Positions 43,860 through 52,600 of a DNA stretch of 64,000 bases are shown piece after piece; the stretch's first letter is position 1; each line of letters begins with the position of its first letter. The stretch lies in contig DASWWX010000053.1 of NCBI GenBank assembly GCA_036405815.1, positions 62,001 to 126,000 on the forward strand, written 5' to 3'. The position numbers were made by a program, and so were the translations under genes. This DNA comes from Solimonas sp036405815. Its GTDB lineage: Bacteria; Pseudomonadota; Gammaproteobacteria; Nevskiales; Nevskiaceae. The notes under the pieces were generated by a model, which was not told the DNA's origin, did no database searches, and saw only the letters and a program-made list of their open reading frames with translations.

Positions 43860-44200
43860 TGAATGCGGAACACCGTGAGAGCTGGCTTATCAGAACAGGA
43901 CAAATGTGGAAGGTCCACATCTCGCTATTGCTTCTTTCTATATCGTTGGCCACATACTTATTCTTCAATTTCTTTGACGGCTCTGGCTCTCAATATGGAG
44001 ATAGTTTGAGCTTTATCTCTTTAGTTTTATCTCTTTGCTGGTTTATTTTTTCAATTAAATGCGAAAGCTGTGGCCGGCTTGTTGTGTATAGGATGATGAG
44101 GCGAAATGGCATCGAAGCATTTACCTTTAAACTTCTTAACTCTCACACTTGCCCGAACTGTGGTTACAACAGTACGCGATGGCCCCAAGATCAAACTTGA
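43850..44200 (+). CDS. Small membrane zinc-ribbon protein, candidate immunity to second RHS
   Basis: The gene overlaps the RHS stop (ATG at 43850 or 43856), so translation is coupled. The product of about 115 residues has two membrane helices (VHISLLLLSISLATYLFFNF; LSFISLVLSLCWFIFSI) followed by a CxxC...CxxC ribbon (CESCGRLVVYRM, then CPNCGYNSTRW). A short membrane protein directly after an RHS gene with a hydrophobic tip fits an immunity role. The zinc ribbon is unusual for that. Base composition is more AT-rich than the RHS core, as is common for tip/immunity modules. Confidence 0.65.
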   Translation: MQMMNAEHRESWLIRTGQMWKVHISLLLLSISLATYLFFNFFDGSGSQYGDSLSFISLVLSLCWFIFSIKCESCGRLVVYRMMRRNGIEAFTFKLLNSHTCPNCGYNSTRWPQDQT

Positions 44201-44583
44201 TTGCTCTAAACCCGGGGAAATCGAGCCGTTCTAATAACGGTTTATCGCAGCTCCCTAGAGAGTTTCGAGAATCGCCACCAAAGCCGTTTGTGACAGCCCA
44301 TTCGTTTTGTAGCTTTGGACTCCTTAATCGCCGGCCAAACCGACACTCTAACGTTGCGATATCTGGGCGCGCGTCACGGCGGCACCAGATACTAGAATAC
44401 GGGCTATGGACCAGATCATGCATCGATCCTCGGCCACCAACGGGACTGAGTCATTGCCTTGTAGCTAGCCCATTCGCAGGGACCGGAGCTGGCAGACGTT
44501 ATCGATCTCCAGACTAGGATTGTAGGACTCAAAGATCGCTTTACTGAGTCTTGGGCCTCCGCAGCACTGATCCCATAACTCCA
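44201..44583. other. 383-bp region upstream of the TnsE-like gene
   Basis: No convincing gene. Frames here oppose each other and lack domains. The minus frame 44465-44983 is a shadow of the TnsE-like gene. The region should carry the promoter of the TnsE-like gene. Confidence 0.4.
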
Positions 44584-46404
44584 GTGAAAACCACCCTCCG
44601 ATCCGTCTTTCCCAACGACGATCACTACTGGCGTATCGAATGGGTGGGGGGCGTCCATAGAAATCCAGATGTTCCATCCGAAAGATTGATCGGCGTATCG
44701 ATAGCTCCTCTACTTTCTGTAGCAACAGACGACAATCCAACTGCACTGGAAGCCCTGACGACGGACCGCAATCGACGCAGGACGATTGAGGCAGGGGCGG
44801 GGACGATTCCCAGCCTGGTCGTGGGGTCCATTTGGCGGCGCCAGCGGATGCTAGCCGCGGTGCCCTACGACCTGCGTGAGTGCGTGATTGATCTGAATGC
44901 GACGCCGGCTCGCCTGCTGGATGCCGGACATCAAATAGCCCCGAACCAATGGTTGATTCCTCCATTCCTGCATGCGCTACCACATGGAATGCTTGGGTCT
45001 CGTTGTGCGGTGATTGCTATCGGCAGCGATGCGCACGCCTTGGTGATCCCGTGCTTTGAGGTCCTGCGCGCCTGGTACGTACGAAGCACCGCTATGGCAA
45101 ACCGCCTGTTTAGCGGCCCGCTAAAGCACGTGGAGGACAAGATATTCGACCGGGCCAAGTCTGGAGTGGATGTACCGACTCAAACGTGGCGAGTTCAACT
45201 GCGCACAGGGCTTTGCTCCTCGGATGTCCTCCCTGCCGCGATACTGGCATGCCACAAGGACGCATTCATGAATGCTTCGAAGCTGTTTGACCGCATTCTC
45301 AAAGACCACTTCGCGAATAGACCGCTTCATATTGAGATAGCGCCTCCACCCTGTAGCGGAAGATTGCGTGCTCGCGGAATCGATATCTCATCTAGAGGCG
45401 ACAGAAGATTCCTGGTGTTCGACCTTGAAACGATTCCCTATCCCTTGCCTGCTGGCGGCATCGACTGGGATCTCGACAACACCAACGAACCCGAGCCGGA
45501 TGCTTCCCAGGAACCCCGAGAAGCCTGGAAGAAAAAACCTCCCGCTCGAAAGCCAGAGCCGGCCGATCAGCTTGCCCATATAGATGAGCCCGATAACGGA
45601 GGCGGCGCCACACGAGAGTCGTACGACGCGCCGTCCATCTCATCGCCTGTTCTGATTCGGCGCCTTCACAATCACCAGAAGTCCAAGAGTAGGTCGGCAG
45701 GCGGACCGCTTCCGAGCGCAAGTACGACTCGTCACTCAACAGGCGCCGGCACTTACGGAGCGACATCGTCTCGGCGACTGACTATCGCGGCGTCATCCGA
45801 CCCAGACGCTGATGCGGCCAGAGCGGTCGTCGGTTTCGACTACATCGCCGATCTCCAGACCGCCCTCAGTAGATATGCGGGCACCCGCTGTTCCGCTATT
45901 GCCGCCAGCGAAAGGTTCATTCGACATCAGAGCGGCATCCGCTCGTTTTTTCCGGCCTGGATCGATACCAAGCTGCACGCCTGGTCGTTCGTGCATGCGC
46001 ACGTCCGGCAAGCCATCGTTCTGCAAATCGAACATGAAGGGCTGTTCGGGTATGCCATAGAGATCGAGCGCCGTCCCTCGAAGTTTAAAGACGGCGTTTC
46101 GGAGCAATATCGGCTTGGCTTTCTGGGCGCCAGCGATCTAGGGCGAGCAAATCCGATGGCGCTGGCCAAGGTGCTCAGAAACCTCGCCATCCGCCATGGA
46201 ATCTGGCCTTCGGAGAGCGGCCTGATCGATGGCTTCAGGCTTTACGCGCATCGACGCAGGAAGGCGCCAGACGAATTTGCCTTCGACCTCCTCAATCAGC
46301 TGCGCCGGTGGGCCAGTCGCGCACCACTGCAGCGATCTCAGCTCGCGCGTGAGCCGGAAGCAAGTCCTCTTCAGGGGACCGGCGATGTCTCGGCCGTAGC
46401 GTGA
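44584..46404 (+). CDS. TnsE-like transposition target-selection protein
   Basis: The frame opens with TTG at 44551, but the GTG at 44584 matches the start of the truncated copy at 34762 codon for codon, so I use it (606 residues). The layout parallels Tn7 TnsE. The N-terminal domain has YWRIEWVGGVHRNP. The middle domain contains VIPCFEVLRAWYVRS and a Pro-rich IEIAPPPCSGRLRARGID. An acidic low-complexity linker follows (residues 295-400), and the C-terminal alpha/beta domain ends in AKVLRNLAIRHGIWP. TnsE steers Tn7 to replicating, often plasmid, DNA. It is convergent with tnsF, overlapping it by 34 bp. Similarity is judged by eye and remote. Confidence 0.65.
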   Translation: MKTTLRSVFPNDDHYWRIEWVGGVHRNPDVPSERLIGVSIAPLLSVATDDNPTALEALTTDRNRRRTIEAGAGTIPSLVVGSIWRRQRMLAAVPYDLRECVIDLNATPARLLDAGHQIAPNQWLIPPFLHALPHGMLGSRCAVIAIGSDAHALVIPCFEVLRAWYVRSTAMANRLFSGPLKHVEDKIFDRAKSGVDVPTQTWRVQLRTGLCSSDVLPAAILACHKDAFMNASKLFDRILKDHFANRPLHIEIAPPPCSGRLRARGIDISSRGDRRFLVFDLETIPYPLPAGGIDWDLDNTNEPEPDASQEPREAWKKKPPARKPEPADQLAHIDEPDNGGGATRESYDAPSISSPVLIRRLHNHQKSKSRSAGGPLPSASTTRHSTGAGTYGATSSRRLTIAASSDPDADAARAVVGFDYIADLQTALSRYAGTRCSAIAASERFIRHQSGIRSFFPAWIDTKLHAWSFVHAHVRQAIVLQIEHEGLFGYAIEIERRPSKFKDGVSEQYRLGFLGASDLGRANPMALAKVLRNLAIRHGIWPSESGLIDGFRLYAHRRRKAPDEFAFDLLNQLRRWASRAPLQRSQLAREPEASPLQGTGDVSAVA

Positions 46405-47921
46405 ATCTTCAAAGCCAAGCGAGTAGGACCTGAGATTGCCGCAGCCTTAACTCCCCATCGTTTGAGATGGTAGTCGACACCGGGGGGCGACATCGATTGA
46501 CTTCGATGCCGACCGGGGAACAGCATCCCGGCATCACCGAACTTGTTGTCTCTTGTCCTCAAGTAAGCTCGTAACGCGCTCGCCAAAGCAGCATCTGGCG
46601 TAAAGACATGGTTGTTGATCGAAACGATCAGATCGCTGTCACGCTCCGCGATCGCGGAGCGCTCCATCGCCAGCAGCAGGGCCAGCCTCGCCCCCAGCCC
46701 GTGCATCAGCAACGCCAAGATGGCTGATGCCGCCTCCCCAAAGACCGCCGATCGGGCCGCTTCGGTCCAACGCTCAATCGGCGGAATTGCCGTCGCTCGA
46801 CGCACGGCCGGTCGCTTCTGGGGAGGCAGCGTCAGTACGAAACCCTGGCCACGCAGGTAGACAACGAAGCGGCTCAAAGCGGCGCGTTGTCCGGGATGCG
46901 CGCGAAGGTAGCGGTCCACATGAGCCTGTGAGATTGGCTCCGCGCCAGCCACCTCGATAAGCCCAATCGCAGGGCGCAAACTGAGACGAACTGTACTCAG
47001 TTGAGCTTGCTTACGATTGCCGTTGACTGCAGATATCTGCTTTGCGAACCCGGTCAGAGTCGCCGCATGTGCATGCCGACGGACCGACAACAGCATTCGC
47101 CTGATCCGAGCGCTCTCTGCGGCCGCGATCTTCTCCGCCTGGCTCGGAATTTCGAAGCCCTGGCTCTCAAGAAACGCCAGCGGCTTGGTATACCGGCGCA
47201 GATCCTCTACTGAGAAGGTGTCGCACAGGGATAGGCCCGTGATCTGCGCTGAGAACTCAAAAACGGCATCGAGCCTGACAAAAAAGTCGATGTGGCGCTT
47301 CGCCTTCAACGCAAAGACATTCGCGTTCCCCGCTGCGATTTCAGTGGCGGCGAATTTGTCCCAGAGATCGGAGACCCACGCCTGATTGATCTCCACACCT
47401 GCGAGTCTTGCCTTCTGGGCCGCAGCAGCTCTCCAGTACGCATCGTACGAAGCCTTGACCTCGGCAGTCCGGTCACGCTCCGAGCAGAGTCGGCAGATCG
47501 GCCGCCCCTTTTCATCCCGGCTAACCGCAAATCGGTACTTCCGGCACACGCGGCAGGACGCATGTCCGATAGGCTTGTACGTCTTGGTCGGTCGAAAGTA
47601 TCGCCTACAGGAGGGGCAGACCGGCTTATCGTTGACTATCAGCGCTGCGCGAGGCACCGGCCTTTCACACCGCTGGCAACGTCGATCGTCGATCACGCAC
47701 TGTCGGCACAATGCCTCATACGCGCTGAAGTGCTTTCGGCAGGGCTCGTTGCACTTTACGCACGGCACCCGATGAAACTCCCGGGCATAGCATGCCGCGC
47801 AAAACGCGATGCCCTTGAACATGCGCTGTGCTTTTGGCATCGAACCGCCGCAGTTCCCGCATTCAGTGCGCGGAGGGCGCTTCGACGACGAGATAACGTT
47901 TTGCGGCGCGCTCGCCATCAA
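46371..47921 (-). CDS. tnsF: TnsF-like comM target selector: zinc fingers plus inactivated tyrosine recombinase
   Basis: A 516-residue protein. The first 150 residues carry at least five CxxC knuckles (CGNC, CAAC, CVKC, CRQC, CQRC, CPSC, CRVC, CRLC), a tandem zinc-finger array. Residues 170-340 look like a helical core-binding domain. Residues 390-516 resemble a tyrosine recombinase catalytic domain (ILALLMHGLGARLALLLAM; SINNHVFTP; LRAYLRTRDN), but neither an HxxR motif nor a terminal catalytic Tyr can be found. In Tn6022-like elements such an inactivated recombinase, TnsF, selects comM. It overlaps tniQ by 4 bp, and the insertion in comM supports the call. Confidence 0.82.
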   Translation of the reverse strand: MMASAPQNVISSSKRPPRTECGNCGGSMPKAQRMFKGIAFCAACYAREFHRVPCVKCNEPCRKHFSAYEALCRQCVIDDRRCQRCERPVPRAALIVNDKPVCPSCRRYFRPTKTYKPIGHASCRVCRKYRFAVSRDEKGRPICRLCSERDRTAEVKASYDAYWRAAAAQKARLAGVEINQAWVSDLWDKFAATEIAAGNANVFALKAKRHIDFFVRLDAVFEFSAQITGLSLCDTFSVEDLRRYTKPLAFLESQGFEIPSQAEKIAAAESARIRRMLLSVRRHAHAATLTGFAKQISAVNGNRKQAQLSTVRLSLRPAIGLIEVAGAEPISQAHVDRYLRAHPGQRAALSRFVVYLRGQGFVLTLPPQKRPAVRRATAIPPIERWTEAARSAVFGEAASAILALLMHGLGARLALLLAMERSAIAERDSDLIVSINNHVFTPDAALASALRAYLRTRDNKFGDAGMLFPGRHRSQSMSPPGVDYHLKRWGVKAAAISGPTRLALKIHATAETSPVP

Positions 47922-49000
47922 CGCGTCCCGAGTCGAGAGGCCACGAAGCGCGGAAGATCGCCGCCCGTTGCGACGTGGTCAAACGCGTCACCCCAGGAAA
48001 TCCTGGGGACCGCAGAACGCCTTCTGCGACGCTTGGTTGAGATCCTTGGCCGATCCCTTCTCGGCAGCTGGGCGATCACTCTTTCAATCCACGTCGGCGT
48101 GGCCATCCGGTGTATTGCGATCGAGCGATAGTTGCATTCGGCCGCCCCGCAGTACCGCAGGAAGGTATCGGGCCAATCCCGCAGGAGCGCGACAACCAAT
48201 GGCAGCGCGCGAGCCCTGGCCGCCGTTCGGAGCTGCTCGGGCGCGCCACCAAGCTTCGGAGGTAAGCCGCTCGTGTCGGAACAGGCCACATCAATCAGTC
48301 TCCGCCCGCCGGCGGAGCTGGCAATGGCAACCAGCAGCAAGCGAATGCCCAAGAGCAGGTCTCGGCGAGAAACCGTTTCATCGCCAAGGCTGCTCCTGTC
48401 GTGGCTGACGATCTGCAGCAGGTACCGCTGCGCCGCGAGCTCATCCGCACCGGCACTCTGACCTCCGACCGCCAGAGGCTCACCGCAGCGATGGCACATC
48501 GACAGCTTCAGTTCTGGCGCTTTGTGCGTCACAACAGGGGCGCCACACAAGCAGGCGTCTCTCAGATAAACCCCGTGTTCAACACAGAGAAACGAGAATG
48601 CGAAGCGCCAGTCGCGGCGATAGTACGGCTCCCTATCGGTCGCCAGGCACGCCGGGCAGAACTGCAGGCCGTGGCGAGTTCTCAGTCGGTGAAAGACCCC
48701 CGCCGGCAACAACCACGGCTCAACGCCATGTTCGATGCGGCAATCGCCGATCAACGAGAGTACCGACCTGAGCGTCGTAGCGTGAGCAGCACTGCGAGAC
48801 GTTCCTGTGTACTCGGCCAGTTCCAGAACGACACGATCCGGAACGGAGCGATCGGTATCGCGAGTCCAGAATGCGACGTCGCGCCAGACTGCACGGCAGA
48901 AGCCATAGGGCGCGCCGCCGAGCGCCTGTACGTTACGCAGGAGCCAGGAGGAGAACAGCTCTCCCGGTAGCGCCACTCGACGAATCGGCCAAGTCGCCAT
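47918..49000 (-). CDS. tniQ: TniQ-family transposition protein
   Basis: The start is taken at the ATG 49000 (MATWPIRRVALPGELFSSWL), 5 bp after the tnsC stop; the frame runs on upstream but overlaps tnsC without protein-like content. The 360-residue product has the TniQ signature: N-terminal PGELFSSWLLRN, then CPACLATDREPYYRRDW and FLCVEHGVYLRDACLCGAP, the zinc-binding HTH pairs, with another CHRCG. TniQ/TnsD proteins link the target-binding selector to the TnsC ATPase filament. Here the selector would be TnsF, encoded next. There are no cas genes, so this is not a CRISPR-associated transposon. Confidence 0.92.
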   Translation of the reverse strand: MATWPIRRVALPGELFSSWLLRNVQALGGAPYGFCRAVWRDVAFWTRDTDRSVPDRVVLELAEYTGTSRSAAHATTLRSVLSLIGDCRIEHGVEPWLLPAGVFHRLRTRHGLQFCPACLATDREPYYRRDWRFAFSFLCVEHGVYLRDACLCGAPVVTHKAPELKLSMCHRCGEPLAVGGQSAGADELAAQRYLLQIVSHDRSSLGDETVSRRDLLLGIRLLLVAIASSAGGRRLIDVACSDTSGLPPKLGGAPEQLRTAARARALPLVVALLRDWPDTFLRYCGAAECNYRSIAIHRMATPTWIERVIAQLPRRDRPRISTKRRRRRSAVPRISWGDAFDHVATGGDLPRFVASRLGTR

Positions 49001-49005
49001 GGTCG

Positions 49006-49920
49006 TCAAGACGAATCCGGCCTTTCGGCATCGGAGCGTCGCTTGCTCGGCGGCACGAAGGCCACCTTGCTCAGGATGACGCTGTCGATTCTCGGCTTGC
49101 CTTCCCGTACTGCGGTAACCAGGCAAGCCGTCAATACCGACTTGAGCTCGCCAATCCATCCCTCAGCGAGTTCGTACAGCCGAGTCGCCGGGCTAGCGGC
49201 GCCTAGTCCCGAAGCTTCCGGCAGAGGAAGCAGCCGCTCGAAGCTTGCGATCAGCTTCTGCCATTCCTGATTGCAGCCCCACTGGGTCAACCGAAAGGGC
49301 TCGAATCGGTTCGCCAGTTGGGGATCGACCGACAGCGCCCGGCCGGCCTCGCGCGTCCCTGCAGCAACGATGGAGATCTGCAGTCGATTCGCCAGGATGC
49401 GAATCGCGTTCAAGAACTGTCTTTGCTTCGGGATCGATCCGGCCAGGGAGTTATGGATCTCATCGATCAGCAGCAGCCTCACTCCCAGCGCGTTGAGAAC
49501 GCCATGAATCTGCGGCTCACGCTTGCGGATGCTGTCATTGGGGCTGTACGGGATGTTGAGTCCGCAAAGAATATTATTGAACAGGCGCAGTTCATCCGGA
49601 CCACTGGGGGCTTGTACGCTCAGCACCGGAACAACAAGTCCCTCTTCAGACTCTTCTGGCGGATGTAGGGCGCACATCCGATCCAGAATCGATGTCTTGC
49701 CATTGTTCGACTGACCGATCAGAAGAAGATTTGGCATCCGCGTCACCTTCGGATGGGTCAGCAAATCCTCCATGCGGGCGAGCGCTTGCCTTGCGACGTC
49801 GTACTCAATCCATTTATCCGACCTGAACCATTTCAGCCGCTGGTCCGGCGGCAATGTCAACGCCTCCCGCGCACCCATGGTGAGATGCTTGTAAGGGTCA
49901 ATCGTCGACATCGTAGGCAT
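49006..49920 (-). CDS. tnsC: TnsC/TniB AAA+ transposition regulator
   Basis: A 304-residue AAA+ ATPase of the TniB/TnsC class: Walker A GQSNNGKTS (residues 69-77), Walker B VRLLLIDEIHN and a sensor region ISIVAAGTREAG. It assembles on DNA at the target and recruits and activates TnsA/TnsB. It overlaps the tnsB end by 23 bp. Its length matches the shorter TniB-type regulators of Tn6022/Tn5053-like elements rather than the 555-residue TnsC of Tn7 itself. Confidence 0.95.
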   Translation of the reverse strand: MPTMSTIDPYKHLTMGAREALTLPPDQRLKWFRSDKWIEYDVARQALARMEDLLTHPKVTRMPNLLLIGQSNNGKTSILDRMCALHPPEESEEGLVVPVLSVQAPSGPDELRLFNNILCGLNIPYSPNDSIRKREPQIHGVLNALGVRLLLIDEIHNSLAGSIPKQRQFLNAIRILANRLQISIVAAGTREAGRALSVDPQLANRFEPFRLTQWGCNQEWQKLIASFERLLPLPEASGLGAASPATRLYELAEGWIGELKSVLTACLVTAVREGKPRIDSVILSKVAFVPPSKRRSDAERPDSS

Positions 49921-51790
49921 CCGGTATCACATCGCCCAGCTCAGAAAAGGCGCTTCGGTCTGCCCCGACGGTCGGGTGTTGATCACCGTGCACGGCCCGA
50001 TAACCCTTTGTCGGGATCGGGTAGTCCTGCTTCGATTTCTCCCGAGTCTTTCTTCGCTGATGATCCCGGCGGACCTTCTTGGTCTTCTCTACGGCGCTAC
50101 GCTCGATCTCCAGCAGCCGATCGTGAGCAGCAAACAATGCTTCCTCATCGATCTCACCAGCGTTTGCCTCTGCCAGATACTTTCTCGCCGCCCGAAGATC
50201 CCAAAGACTTATAGCCTTGCGCTTGGAATCGGCGTAGGGGATGTCGTAGTACTCCCGCATCTCAGGGTCGTAAAAGAAAACGACGCTGATGTCGCGCGGG
50301 TCCCGGTAGACGAAGAACTTGCGCCGTTTCGAGGGCTCGTCCGGATCTTGAGCGTTTATCCAGGGACGTAGCGTGTCGGCGTAGTAGGTGACCTTGTCGA
50401 TCTCGATGCCGTAGTTCTGCACCGTGCGCAACTCGTAGGGCAAGAACTCGATTCTCAGACGACGTTCATCAACGACTCGCGGCGGCATCCCACGACCAGG
50501 CTTGTCACCATCCCCCAGGAACCCCTGTTCATAGCGGTGCATGGGCGTAGTGCCGATGCCGCTGTGCACGGCCACATGGTAGATCGAGTAAACGCGCACA
50601 GCGATCCACTCGGATACCTCGTCGAACGTCATCGCCGCATGTTGTTCGGCGTCGTAGGCGCCCCGTTCAGCCGGGTTTGAAAAGGTGGCGCCAGGCACCT
50701 GCTTCAGAGCGTGATTCAACGTTCCGCAGAGACGCTCAATGTGCGCTCCATAGTGGGGCTTCTTCACAGGCCGCCATTGGAGGTCGATGACCCGATTCTC
50801 CGCCGCTCTCTTGAGCATATCGCCACGGAACTCACCAGCGTTATCCGCATGGACAACCGAGGGCTTCCCGTAGACCGGGCAGCGGGTGCTGATCTTGTAC
50901 TTCGCCAGCTTTCGCTCTTTGGGAAGGATGGCGTCCACTAGGCAGAGACCGACAGAGTGGTCACCTGGATGATCTAAAGAGATGAAGTGGCCAACCACCA
51001 CGCGGCTGTAGACATCGATCGCGACGGTCAAAAATGCGCGGCCAATTGGCTTGCGCGTGTCGTCGTCGACGATGATCACGTCCAGCGGCGTGTGGTCGAT
51101 CTGCACGACCTGCAATGGCCACTTGGCCTCTGAATAAATGCCGGGCAGAGGGTCGTAAGCGCTCCCGGCCTTATCGCCTCGCCGCCTCTTCTCGGAGAGG
51201 GCCAGCGGGATCGCTTCCATCCGATTACGGACGGTATTGATATGCGGCGTCTTGACACCGAGCGCCTTGCACCTTCGATGGACCTCCCGGAAAAGCCGAG
51301 CCGGCCTGTGCCGCTGCAGTGTCAGCCCCTCACCGTAGATCACGTCTCTCAAGATACCTTCCACTCGAGGATCGAGCCTGGAGCCGTCCGCTCCGCCGTC
51401 GGGCGCACTCCGCACCAGCGACGCCACCGCCATAGACCGCAGGTATCTTCCGATCCAGCGATAGACCGTGGCCGGATTGCGTCCGATCTTTTCGGCAGCC
51501 TCCTCGATGTCCTTTCGTGATCGATTGGGCATCTCCAGCAGGGGCTGGATCACGGCGTACATTTCCTTTGCCCTCTGCCAGCTCTTGTCATTGATGCTGG
51601 CCACCCCCGGCAGTCCTTTGCGCTGTTCCGTGGGTTGCAGAGACGCCACCTCAAAGATCTCGGGATGGCCGTTTTCGAGGGATCGACCGACGACCCGAGA
51701 CATGTCCAGCAGATGCGTGATCTGGATGACCTTGTCGTCCTTGGTGCGGGCGTACGCACCGGGGGCGATGAGGAAATCGTCGTCGCTCAT
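49898..51790 (-). CDS. tnsB: TnsB/TniA DDE transposase
   Basis: A 630-residue transposase. The N-terminal half has helix-turn-helix segments (RSRKDIEEAAEKIGRNPATV, then YRWIGRYL) that would bind the AGTCGCA repeats at the element end. The rve catalytic core has Asp232 (QIDHTPLD), Asp316 (VHADNAGEFRG) and Glu352 (GAHIERLCGTLN), with the 35-residue Asp-Glu spacing of the family. A Mu-type C-terminal domain and a basic tail (KTKKVRRDHQRRKTREKSKQ) follow. It cuts and joins the 3' ends. Start and stop overlap tnsA (4 bp) and tnsC. Confidence 0.96.
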   Translation of the reverse strand: MSDDDFLIAPGAYARTKDDKVIQITHLLDMSRVVGRSLENGHPEIFEVASLQPTEQRKGLPGVASINDKSWQRAKEMYAVIQPLLEMPNRSRKDIEEAAEKIGRNPATVYRWIGRYLRSMAVASLVRSAPDGGADGSRLDPRVEGILRDVIYGEGLTLQRHRPARLFREVHRRCKALGVKTPHINTVRNRMEAIPLALSEKRRRGDKAGSAYDPLPGIYSEAKWPLQVVQIDHTPLDVIIVDDDTRKPIGRAFLTVAIDVYSRVVVGHFISLDHPGDHSVGLCLVDAILPKERKLAKYKISTRCPVYGKPSVVHADNAGEFRGDMLKRAAENRVIDLQWRPVKKPHYGAHIERLCGTLNHALKQVPGATFSNPAERGAYDAEQHAAMTFDEVSEWIAVRVYSIYHVAVHSGIGTTPMHRYEQGFLGDGDKPGRGMPPRVVDERRLRIEFLPYELRTVQNYGIEIDKVTYYADTLRPWINAQDPDEPSKRRKFFVYRDPRDISVVFFYDPEMREYYDIPYADSKRKAISLWDLRAARKYLAEANAGEIDEEALFAAHDRLLEIERSAVEKTKKVRRDHQRRKTREKSKQDYPIPTKGYRAVHGDQHPTVGADRSAFSELGDVIPDAYDVDD

Positions 51791-52452
51791 CGTGGCACTG
51801 ACCTCGCCGAGATCGGCGATTTACCGGACAGCGGCACCTGCAGGTCCACCTGAGCCTGTTTCGTGGCGACCAGGTGCCAGACGATGGGGATCAGCTCCAG
51901 TCGAGGCGTCCGAAGCTCGGATTCCATCGAATCGAGCAGCTTGTTCACGGTCCAACCGTCGATCTCCCGAAGGACGCGAAGAATGCGCTGACACTTGAGG
52001 TGATCGACCTCACGGTCCTTGTAGTCCAGCAGGAAGTCGGCGTTATCGAGCAGCGGCGTCCGGATCTCCTTCTCGGTCACGATCTTGAACTTCCACCCCT
52101 CCAGCGTGGCGCGCTTCCTGGCCGCCTTCAGCTTGGGCTTGAACTCACCCCACGCCTGCCTCAGTTTGGCGCGCTCCTTGACCTCATAGAGCGTGGTCCT
52201 GCGCCCGGACAGTGGATGGAAGATCACGAGAGCGTCCGGGTAGCAGTACCCGGAGGAGCCGTCCGCGCGGACGAAGGGAATTTGCAGAGGCTGGACGTGG
52301 ATCGACTGGACGTCGCTATCGAATCGGAGCAAGCGATAGAAGTCTCGCTCCAAGGGTGACTCGAAATGGGCGGAGGTACCGCCATGGGCCACCCGGCCCG
52401 TGACATTGCGGTAACTACGGGGAATCTTGCGCGCCGGCATGGGGGCCCCCAA
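51787..52452 (-). CDS. tnsA: TnsA endonuclease
   Basis: A 221-residue protein with a restriction-enzyme-like fold: FESPLERDFYRLLRFD (Glu31/Glu35), YCYPDALVIF (Asp73) and LYEVKER (Glu90-x-Lys92), the TnsA active-site pattern, plus a winged-helix C-terminal part. TnsA cuts the 5' ends so that the element leaves by cut-and-paste. It is the first gene inward from the right end, whose repeats start 26 bp upstream of the frame start. The promoter of the whole tns operon must lie in that short stretch or inside the end repeats, suggesting autorepression by TnsB. Confidence 0.93.
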   Translation of the reverse strand: MGAPMPARKIPRSYRNVTGRVAHGGTSAHFESPLERDFYRLLRFDSDVQSIHVQPLQIPFVRADGSSGYCYPDALVIFHPLSGRRTTLYEVKERAKLRQAWGEFKPKLKAARKRATLEGWKFKIVTEKEIRTPLLDNADFLLDYKDREVDHLKCQRILRVLREIDGWTVNKLLDSMESELRTPRLELIPIVWHLVATKQAQVDLQVPLSGKSPISARSVPR

Positions 52453-52477
52453 GCACTCCAGTGTAGAAATCCTAACT

Positions 52478-52600
52478 CAGTCGCATTTTTGTTGTCATAT
52501 TTGCAACTTAGTCGCATTTCTAATGTATGCAGTCGCAAATCTGTTGTTGCGTTTTGGCTCCTTTATGGGCCTTCAGTCGCATTTTATTTTGTAAGTCACA
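52478..52600. repeat. Transposon right end with four TnsB-binding-type repeats
   Basis: Four direct copies of a 21-22 bp motif beginning (C/T)AGTCGCA(T/A)(T/A) start at 52478, 52509, 52530 and 52574. The second and third are abutted; the last is 6 bp from the terminal ACA (52598-52600). This is the arrangement of TnsB sites at a Tn7-type end. The sequence is AT-rich and differs sharply from the comM sequence that follows. Confidence 0.85.

Larger units (their letters stand above)
1..52600. mobile_element. Tn6022-like Tn7-family transposon inserted in comM (left end outside window)
   Basis: The right end is seen directly: four AGTCGCA-containing repeats at 52478-52594, then a terminal ACA at 52598-52600, after which the comM reading frame begins in mid-gene. 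The core operon tnsA-tnsB-tnsC-tniQ-tnsF runs inward from that end, as in Tn7 and in Tn6022/AbaR islands. No comM N-terminal sequence occurs in the window, so the left end must lie upstream and the element exceeds 52.6 kb. That all 52.6 kb belong to one element is inferred; nested insertions are possible, since an IS, an IS scrap and a truncated TnsE-like gene are present. The five bases after the end, GCGGC, are the expected target duplication. Confidence 0.85.

Noticed and set aside
44229..44250. Terminator after the second RHS partner gene
   Set aside because: CCGTT/AACGG is only a 5-bp stem and the T run is three bases.
46371..47921. Active tyrosine integrase
   Set aside because: No HxxR motif and no terminal catalytic tyrosine can be found, so it is read as an inactivated recombinase.
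44584..52600. CRISPR-associated transposon
   Set aside because: TniQ is present, but there are no cas genes and no repeat-spacer array in the window; insertion in comM is explained by the TnsF-like protein.
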